A stretch of 64,000 nt of DNA from Megalobrama amblycephala. Its lineage: Eukaryota > Chordata > Actinopteri > Cypriniformes > Xenocyprididae. Location: NCBI RefSeq assembly GCF_018812025.1, contig NC_063063.1:5250442-5314441 (forward strand). Reading direction: 5' to 3'. Below, one piece after another: positions 57,001 through 64,000 of the stretch. The number at the start of each line of letters is the position of its first letter. The stretch's first letter is position 1. The position numbers and the translations under genes are program-made. Below the pieces are notes generated by a model. It had not been told where the DNA came from. It saw only the letters and a list, made by a program, of their open reading frames with translations, and ran no database searches.

Positions 57001-60000
57001 CTTCGACATACTGTATGGTGCGGTTGCACTTCGGGCGACCCAAGTTCGAGTCCCAGCTAGAGGTCCTTTCCCAATCCAATTTCCCTATCTCATCTCCCAT
57101 TGTTTCCTGTCTGTCCACCTCCTGTCCTATCTAAATAAAGCCAAAAAGCCAAAAAATATAACTTAAAAAAAGAATCAGTGTTTTGAACAAATTGAGGTCA
57201 CATTTACATGTGTTCAGGCAAATTTTCATGGGGGGATGCAGTAATTTCAATAGGTATCCGCGCAATTGGGAATTTCGCATGAGGGTAAAATATTTTCCCA
57301 TGCATGTTTCACAACGGGTTCAAGTTGGTCAACCAGTTTTGCAGCACAGGCCAACAAATTTGCTTGGATTGAAAGTGACTTTGTTGTGAGCTGTTCTACA
57401 TACATCTCTACACTGTAAAACTCAATAAGTTCAGAATACTGAAAACATTTGAGGAAACTTATTACCTCAAAACATTTAAGTATACTAACTAATTTTTTTT
57501 TTAAGTTAGAAGAAGTTAAATTTTTTTGTGACAAGTGGGGCAGGGCCAAGAGCCGTTGAAGCAGAGCAAGTCCAGTGTGGTGCACAGGTGTCTCTCATTA
57601 ACACCGGCATCCCTTCGCTCACACAGTTCTCAGCCTCGCCCCACTCATAGTAATTACATACAGTTCATTTACATAAACATCACATTCAGATCTTGGTTAA
57701 ATGTTAGATAGCAAATAGCATATGCTATTATAACAAAGAGACTGTCATTGTATACTTGCATGTATATAATCAAACAACATACAGTATATGCGGTCTTAAA
57801 GTTTTGCAGCCCATCTTCAACCTAACCACAAGCTCTACTCTTCACCTCAATGGTAACCCTACAAAACTAACATAACAGAACCCTCATCCCAACATAACAC
57901 AACATTCAGCTTACTACAATCAAATTTTGATTTCACAACTTTTTGTACAATGAACTTTCATTATTATTTGAGTGAAATGAACTCATTTCATTTAATCAAT
58001 TCAATGTTCAGTTTTACAGTCTACACTATTGATAACAGAGCTTTTTTTCCCCATGAAAATTTGTCAAAATTTCACTATGTTACCGAAAGATTCACTCATA
58101 AAGACAGTCACTTGTCACACCTACTGGCATAAAGATGCAACCTACAGAAAGCAACATTGAAAAATCTCCACCACTTGACATCACTTACATTATTCTGAAC
58201 ATTTAACCTTACAAAGTTTACATTAGCAGTGTTAGGTTCATTAGGTCTTTGCCTAATGAACAGAACGTTGCATTTGAATTATTTAGTCTAACTTAAAAGG
58301 TTGATTTTAACTGAAGAGTGTACCATTATATCCATGTCACATGCAACACAACAACAGTTTTGCATTTGCTAATGCCATCATTCATCTCTATGGTAAATAT
58401 ACAAAATCCAAAAATATCTGTTGAAGACAGGTGTTTGTCATCAGTTTTAACAGTGAACTCATTTCATTTAATCAATGGTCACATTCATGTGACCATGCGG
58501 ATAACTGCAACGGATGTGTGCTGTTTCCCTTTTCAAAATGCACGTACACCAAAAAGCCACAAACAAGCAGTAGTAAATCTGATCCAGTGGGAATACACAA
58601 CACTAAATGTTTTAATGTCTATCAACTCTTGCCTGCTGTGTCTGATTCCCACTTAATTGATCCTGCTAATAGATACAAAGCTTAAGTCAACATGTTTTGT
58701 ATCCTTTGCTCCTAAAAGCTTCTTTTCAAGGCTTTTTCCAGAGAAACTGCACTGATTTAGCTTCTGTGTGCCACAAAAATCTGGAACGCTGTTGTAAACA
58801 AACACCCTTTTTCCTCTGGGGCTCATTTGCAAGACTCAGAAACTGTTTAACTGTTTAGTTAGCATTTATTATTATGCATTTACTTTATTTATATGTCTTT
58901 TAGAGCTCTCAGAAATCATGGCTACATCAAGAAGCTATAAGAGGCTTCTGTATGCCTGGGAGGGCTGGCACAACTCCTCAGGGGTCCCACTCAGATCCCT
59001 CTACTCTGAGTTTGTGGAGCTCAGCAACAAGGCATCTGAGATGGATGGTGAGCGAGTAATTCTTTTGGATGAATTGGGGGGCGGGGGATAAAGAAAGAAA
59101 GACCTGACACCCTGTTCTTCTGATCTGCTCTTCTCAGGCTTTAATGATACAGGAGAATACTGGCGTTCCTGGTATGAATCTCCAAACTTCGAGCAAGACC
59201 TAGAGAATCTGTTTAAACAGCTGGAACCTCTCTACCAAAACCTGCACGCCTTTGTCCGCCGAAAGCTCTACGACTTCTATGGTCCTAAATACATCAACCT
59301 CAAGGGTCCCATCCCTGCCCACCTTCTGGGTGAGTCCGATTGATTGTGAAAAAAAAATACATATGTTTGATGATTATCCATTGTGAAAAAGAAGCACACT
59401 TTAGTATACTTTTTTAAAGGACTTATTACAGAAATAATATACTCTAAAAGAATATACTTAAGTGTGAATTGAATGTAATGTTTTCGGACACTTAATTGCA
59501 TGCTATTTGCAATTAATAAAAATATATTATATATTAAATTCAATTAGTTGAACTTTACAGGTGCTTTTTTACCCACTTAATTAGGACTTATATATCTTTA
59601 TACATGATTTCATTATTACTTCTGTTCTTTTTGAATGGTTACTTTGAAATGTACTGACAAACATTTATGGTAAACTAAAATATACTTTAATGTCATTTCT
59701 ATTAAAACATGTATGTAATTTATTTATTTATTCAATTACACATTTGTAATGATGAAGTTGCAGTTTAGTATATTTAAAAGTATTAAATGAAATGTAATAT
59801 CAAATAACACACTGCAGTTATAATCAAGTACATTTCATGTGCATTTAATTTCATGTAGTTAATGAAAGTGAATCTTTAATTACACTTATAAAACGGTTAG
59901 TTCCTGTCCTTTGATTCTGATGGGTCAATAGCTGTGTTTTATTCACGATAAAACACGGCTATGACCGCTTCACCCAATGGTTCTGTGTATCACTACACAA

Positions 60001-61606
60001 CACCCAGAGCAACCACTCTTAGCAAAGTAAACTGTTTGTTATTAACTGATATTGTTCATTGAAGCTTACTGTATTATGTAGAAGAGTGTTGTGTGAATGA
60101 GTTTATTACCTGCATTCAGATTTAGCACTTTCCTTCAGATCAGTCCGATGTTCATAATAAAAAATCTGTTTAAATGTCCGATGTATTATCTTGTCCTTTT
60201 AACAGTTAAGGGGTTTTCCCATGACTGACAACCTAGTCAAAGATTTGTCAGTTGCGTCTTGTTCCGTGTTCACAACAATTCAGTCTTTTCAATATAAAAG
60301 TCTTCGCTATTGACTGACACACTCATGAAGACAGTCTTTGCCGCCATCTGATGGTGTAATAATGTAACTTCTGTTGCTGTTTATGGTCAGGGACTACTTT
60401 TTCCGGCAGAAGGAATGCTTTTAGTGAAAGTTTACTTCATGAAAGTTGCATTGATACATATTTTTGGCTTTAATATTTGTATTGTGTGGTAACCGTTTTA
60501 TAAAAGCAATAAGGTACTCGAGGTTAGTGCTGTCACGGCTTATTCATGATACAGCACAGCCTCTCGTACCTTATTGCTTACTTAAGTGGCCCTTTTAATT
60601 AATATTATATTACCTGCAAGTACATCATTTTTTTAAAAAATATATACTTTTAAGATTTGAAGTACACTACAAGTGCACATATAATACAATTTAGCACATT
60701 TTTTCACAAGGGTAAAATGGTTTATTATTACTGTAATTATGCAACTAGTTTCACAAAGCCAGTCTTTTGACATACAGCATAAAATGGTCAAAATTTTAGC
60801 TTATTCTGGCCATAAATTGCCCACTTTGACAGAAAAAAGACATTCAGACCAATATGTAAAGCAGTTTATTTTGATAATCCCTTTCAAACATTCTGTTGAC
60901 TATAAGTAACTTTCCAACTTGTCAACTATCTTTTATTAGATTATTAGTAGGCTGCTTAATATCTGCAAACTCTTTATTGTGAGGGTCCCCCAACAGACAT
61001 TCTACTGACTGTAAGTAACTATGGTAAGTAAACTGTAACTGTAAGTTAACTTATTCTAACCCTAACCCTAACAGTCTACTAATACTCTACTAACACACTA
61101 ATAAGAGTTAGTAGATGTGTAGGTGCAACGTTACTTATAATCAACAGAATGTGTTAAAGGGACCATCAAAATAAAGTGAAACATCTTTTTCATCATATAT
61201 AACAATAAGTGTTTAAGATACTTGTGGTGATGTTCTCATTGTGTTTGGTTTCTGTTAGGCAACATGTGGTCACAAACGTGGAACAACGTCTATAACATGA
61301 TGGTCCCTTTTCCTGACAAACCCAACGTAGATGTGACAGACACCATGATTGCTCAAGTAAGCTAACTGAACTATACCTCAATGACTAATATCCTGAGCCG
61401 TCCAGAGAGTGATGAAGTGATTTGTACCCATAGGGTTATAACGCCACTCACATGTTCCGGGTGGCTGAGGAGTTTTTCACCTCTCTGGGTTTGATCGAAA
61501 TGCCTCCTGAGTTTTGGGACAAGGCCATGCTGGAGAAACCAACTGATGGAAGGGAAGTGGTCTGCCATGCCTCTGCATGGGACTTCTACAACCGCAAAGA
61601 CTTCAG
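44794..61606 (+). CDS. ace: Angiotensin-converting enzyme, first seven exons (3' end outside window)
   Basis: ACE is a type I membrane zinc dipeptidyl carboxypeptidase that makes angiotensin II and degrades bradykinin at the cell surface. Exons: 44794-45003, 55759-55929, 56021-56108, 58904-59047, 59138-59329, 61259-61356 and 61434-61606; GT-AG borders, continuous frame, 358 codons plus two bases. Start: a short hydrophobic signal peptide ([13 protein letters not shown]). Family motifs in order: [129 protein letters not shown] fits the N domain of two-domain ACE. The next exon should carry the HExxH zinc site and is not in the window. Possible N-glycosylation sites include NST and NLT in exon 1. 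Confidence 0.96.
45909..47398. repeat. tgctgggtt-family element split by a nested insertion
   Basis: Ends tacactctaaaaaatgctgg and cattttttagagtgta are inverted, with inner aacccaacttgggttg blocks. A TTAA element (46048-47015) sits inside it. A similar uninterrupted element is at 47552-48026. Confidence 0.85.
46048..47015. mobile_element. TTAA-flanked element, copy 2 (968 bp)
   Basis: Starts ttaaaggtgccctagaat and ends attctagggcacctttaa; its inverted ends are better preserved than those of copy 1 at 24131-25121. Same orientation. Inserted into the tgctgggtt element. Confidence 0.9.
47552..48026. repeat. Palindromic tgttgggtt-family element
   Basis: Starts tacactctaaaaaatgttgg and ends cccagcattttagtgta, with inverted aacccaaccgctgggtt blocks inside. 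Non-coding. A further related fragment is at about 62030-62115. Confidence 0.8.
49132..49443. repeat. Foldback element, reduced copy
   Basis: Starts with cacccaaaaatgaaatttct and ends ttttagggtgaactaacctt. Lacks the central part of the full-length copy at 49856. Confidence 0.65.
49856..50649. repeat. Long near-perfect foldback element
   Basis: The left end gggttagttcacccaaaaat and right end atttttgggtgaactaaccc are inverted. The arms, about 340-350 bp each, stay inverted nearly to the centre, including tcaaaacactgcttcaggaa and its complement. TTAA at the left edge, tcaa at the right. Non-coding. Confidence 0.92.
50904..51522. repeat. Foldback element with TTAA edges
   Basis: Starts ttaaagggttagttcaccc and ends gggtgaactatccctttaa. 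Inner inverted blocks include a cattcaattcatttggatta-type sequence. Relative of 8158-8466. Partial copies lie at 62238-62270, 62980-63060 and 63830-64000. Confidence 0.85.
53700..54485. repeat. Foldback ends around other sequence
   Basis: The left end gggttagttcacccaaaaat is at 53705 and an inverted end ggatgaactatccctttt is near 54469. Between them is a separate palindrome of accatagtttaactatggtt (about 53800-53910). Degraded. Confidence 0.55.
55340..55570. repeat. Dispersed repeat with tggggacat ends
   Basis: Short sequence with tggggacatttgaca near the start, tggggaccgaaaaatgtcccc in the middle and ggggacatttt at the end. A (CA)n run precedes it at 55336. Common type in fish introns. Confidence 0.55.
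55759..55929 (+). CDS. ace: ace exon 2
   Basis: 57 codons after the acceptor tttcctgcag; contains [16 protein letters not shown] and [12 protein letters not shown]. Donor GTGAAT at 55930. Confidence 0.95.
56021..56108 (+). CDS. ace: ace exon 3
   Basis: 29 codons plus one base, [18 protein letters not shown] to ECWSLEP. Acceptor gttttctcag, donor GTGAGA at 56109. The two cysteines fit the conserved disulfide of the domain. Confidence 0.95.
56109..58903 (+). other. ace intron 3
   Basis: About 2.8 kb. Holds the SINE-like copy at 56981-57150; otherwise no named structure. Short open frames at 58318-58685 have no protein features. Confidence 0.6.
56981..57150 (+). repeat. tRNA-derived SINE-like copy
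   Basis: Contains a B-box-like aagttcgagtcccagc (about 57041-57056) and the tail cctgtcctatctaaataaag followed by gccaaaaa repeats, typical of teleost tRNA-derived SINEs. The A-box region is decayed. Confidence 0.65.
58904..59047 (+). CDS. ace: ace exon 4
   Basis: 144 bases, [20 protein letters not shown] through LSNKASEMD. Acceptor tcttttag, donor GTGAGC at 59048. Confidence 0.95.
59138..59329 (+). CDS. ace: ace exon 5
   Basis: 192 bases, [20 protein letters not shown] through GPIPAHLL. Acceptor ctcttctcag, donor GTGAGT at 59330. Very highly conserved in the family. Confidence 0.96.
59330..61258 (+). other. ace intron 5
   Basis: About 1.9 kb, AT-rich. Bases 59380-59860 and 60600-60720 contain diverged inverted blocks (agtatactttt and aaaatatactta types) of a dispersed repeat. 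A short ccctaaccctaac run is at about 61060. Confidence 0.55.
61259..61356 (+). CDS. ace: ace exon 6
   Basis: 98 bases, [20 protein letters not shown] through TMIAQ. Acceptor tctgttag, donor GTAAGC at 61357. Confidence 0.95.
61434..61606 (+). CDS. ace: ace exon 7
   Basis: 173 bases, [20 protein letters not shown] through WDFYNRKDF. Acceptor gtacccatag, donor GTACAT at 61607. Carries HASAWDF, which lines the substrate groove in ACE. The last exon in the window. Confidence 0.95.
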
Positions 61607-62280
61607 GTACATGAATCATGTCACAGGAAAGTAGTTCATATTGCAGCACAATGGCAGATTTTTATTAAAAAGAACAGATTTCAACTTTTTTTTTGTAATA
61701 TGACGATCACATTAAAAAAGTCTTCCGAACTTTCCATTACCCTGATTAAAATTTTCAAATGCCTTTACAGATTTTTTTCACTCACAGACCCAGACTTTCA
61801 ATTTTAAAAGATGAAAATCCCTCATAAAAATGTGAATTATTACATGTTTAAAACTATGATTTTCTGAGCAAAGAGTGAAATAATCAAGAAAAGAAAAAAG
61901 AAAATTCAAAGTCTATTATTCTGTAGAGCCCCTCTTTCTTCCCCAGCACCACCTGCCTAATTCTGCAAGGCAGTTCTCTCTATTTTCCTTGCAGCAGCTT
62001 GCATTCTATTCATATTCAAAATTGGGTCAAATATGGACAAACCCAACCTTTGGGTTAAAATTTATTTGAAAAAAGTAACCCAACAATGGGTTTGTCCATT
62101 TTTGACCCAAATTTGATGCAAAAATGCCATGACCTTCGGGTTACAAGTCTCTAACCATTAGGTCACAACTGCCCCAAAGCTACTTCCACAAGCCATACAC
62201 CCAACGAACTACGCCACTGCAGTCAAGAGTTAGGGTTAAAGGGTTAGTTCACCCAAATATGAAAATTCTGACAGTATGGG
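61607..62280 (+). other. ace intron 7, first part
   Basis: No exon found. Bases 62030-62115 are a fragment of the tgttgggtt palindromic family, and 62238-62270 is a foldback end (gggttagttcacccaaatat). Confidence 0.5.
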
Positions 62281-62610
62281 GAATTAGGGGGACACTATAC
62301 TGTCAAAAAGTGGATGAGACGTTAAACCGAGGTCCTGACTCTATGTGGTAATTAAAAATCCCACGATGTTCTTCAAAAAAATCATCCTGGCCATATTTGC
62401 CCATTGACCTCTGTCCATCATCATGGCCTCCTAATAATCCCCATATACTGATTGGCTTCATCACTCTCCAGCAATAAACTGGTGTGTGGTGGGCGTTCTG
62501 GCGCAATATGGTGATCGCATCATCCAATGCTGCACATTGGTGGTGGTTGAGGAGATTCCCCCCTTCCATGTAAAGTGCTTTGAGCAAGAAAAGCGGTATA
62601 TAAATTTAAC
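62281..62610 (+). repeat. SINE-like copy with aagcggtatataaat tail
   Basis: Contains ttaaaccgaggtcctgactc near the head, tgtggtgggcgttctggcgc in the middle and a tail tttgagcaagaaaagcggta followed by tataaat: the layout of an abundant teleost SINE whose tail derives from a LINE. The head is truncated. Confidence 0.7.
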
Positions 62611-62967
62611 GGTCCCACTTTATATTAAGCGGCCTTAAAATGTACTTCTCAAAAAATTACAATTCTTATTGCGTTCATACTGATTGCAAAACACTTTTTC
62701 TGCTATTGAATTGAGATACGGGTAAGGTTAGGGAAAGCTTTGGTGGTATGGGTAGGTTTAAGGGTAGGGGTTAGGTGTAAGGGATGGGTCAACAGTGTAA
62801 TTATAAATGTAATTCAGAAATTAATTACAGATGTAATTACATGCAGGTGTTTTTCAAATATAAGTACAATGTAAAAACATGTATGTACACAATAAGTGCA
62901 TTGTATCAAATCATTAATTTAAATGTAAGAACATAGTAGTTAAGGCCACTTAATATAAAGTGGGACC
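62611..62967. mobile_element. Inverted-repeat element abutting the SINE tail
   Basis: Starts ggtcccactttatattaag and ends ttaatataaagtgggacc. Flanking octamers are aatttaac and aatataac (seven of eight equal), indicating a hAT-type insertion into the end of the SINE. Internal sequence carries ttaggg-like units. Confidence 0.8.
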
Positions 62968-64000
62968 AATATAACAGCATTATTATTAATATTTACTCAC
63001 CCTCATGTCTCCAAACCCGTAAGACTTTTGTTTTTCGGAACCAAATTATATTTTTTTAAAATCTAGCTTTCTGTTCCTCTGTTGACAGGTACACAACTAC
63101 CACATCAGGCCTGGCGCAGGACACACGACTTTATATTTCTTTATATTGTTGCCAGGGAGGGGGATGGGGGGTGTTGTAGATTTCCATGAAATGGTTTCAA
63201 CGTTACGTGACGCTTGCAACAACCTACACATCATTAATGCGCCAGATAAAATATTTGTTATAGAATTTTAAAATGAATCATAACTAACATTTATTTTCTT
63301 GCAGGATTAACATGTATATGCTTTAGAAACCCAAATGTCCCCAAACCTTGAGTCAAAGTCAGTGTGTGTCTGAATCATATCTGAACATAACAAAAGGGGA
63401 AATGAAACTTAGGGACATGGCATGGCTAGACATCTAATAGCCCTGTGACATATTGAGTAATCAATGAATCAACTAATAAACCCATGTTTTGGGCAGATCT
63501 AAATTTGCTTTGCTAGTAACAGAGAAGTCATATGGTTGCTGAATTTGCACATATGTAGAACGAATCATATTGGAGAAAAACTATGTGGTGATGATGAGTA
63601 ATATGTCCTGTTAGCTTTGCTATGCTCCTATTCTATAAAAACTATTATACTCTTTTTGCTGGTGGAATTCTCTGTGATGACATGAGGTCCTCCAACCGTG
63701 ATTAAAGCCATATTAATTTGGTGTTAACAGCTTTACTGACTTAAAAGGAACTTTGTTTTACTATGCTGGAGTAAAGTTCATAAAATGATCAGTGTTTCCC
63801 ACAGGATTCTGATTTTGTGGACTAAGCCACTCAATTCATATGGATTAGTTTTACAATCTCTTTATGAACTTTTTGAAGCATCAAAGTGGTTGTAGACTGT
63901 CAATAGAGGAAAAGGAATCACTCAGATTTTTATTAAAATATCTTAATTTGTGTTCCGAAGATGAATGAAAGTCTTTTAGGTTTGGAATGACATGAGGGTA
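62968..64000 (+). other. ace intron 7, last part
   Basis: Partial foldback arms at 62980-63060 and from about 63830 to the window end (including a cctttatgaactttttgaagc-like block). No exon with the HExxH zinc motif is present. Confidence 0.5.

Overview
The window is vertebrate nuclear DNA from a teleost fish, most likely a cyprinid. The genes are split by GT-AG introns, the intergenic DNA is AT-rich, and most of the sequence is dispersed DNA-transposon, foldback, SINE and LTR-retroelement copies of types typical of carp and zebrafish relatives. There is no bacterial-type operon, CRISPR array or phage.

Three host genes are recognisable. At the left edge, on the minus strand, is the first coding exon of a tankyrase closest to TNKS2 (1207-1387); the rest of that gene lies beyond base 1. 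Next, also on the minus strand, is a complete-looking five-exon Abl-interactor 3 gene (abi3, 9209 to 4737). It ends in a very long polyproline exon, has no visible SH3 exon, and has lost one base within that exon. On the right, on the plus strand, is the 5' part of angiotensin-converting enzyme (ace): seven exons from 44794 to 61606, covering the signal peptide and the first part of the N-terminal peptidase domain. The zinc-binding HExxH exon would lie beyond base 64000. Intron 1 of ace is about 10.8 kb and is filled with transposons.

Between abi3 and ace lies about 35 kb of accessory DNA. A Ty3/gypsy-type LTR retrotransposon (10202-16593, minus strand) sits inside a TATC/TGTC microsatellite and splits it in two. 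Its single gag-pol frame is intact up to the end of integrase, but the 3' end of the interior and the start of the 3' LTR have been deleted. Both LTRs carry a tRNA-like stretch with A-box and B-box matches followed by a T run on the transcribed strand. Next come two related IS630/Tc1-type elements in opposite orientation (17083-18790 and 18807-21479). The second holds an intron-containing transposase gene broken by a frameshift and by a deletion that removes the third catalytic acid. Further right are TTAA-flanked non-autonomous elements (22006, 24131, 34355 and 46048), hAT-type elements with 8-bp target duplications (38626, 41094, 62611), a solo LTR with a perfect 5-bp duplication (32354-32812), and many palindromic foldback elements.

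The host genes do not form a functional unit: tankyrase is a poly-ADP-ribosyltransferase, Abi3 belongs to the WAVE actin-regulatory complex, and ACE is a cell-surface peptidase. The most notable points are the Pol III-like boxes in the LTR, the paired inverted IS630 elements, the nested TTAA insertion, and the SH3-less, frameshifted abi3.
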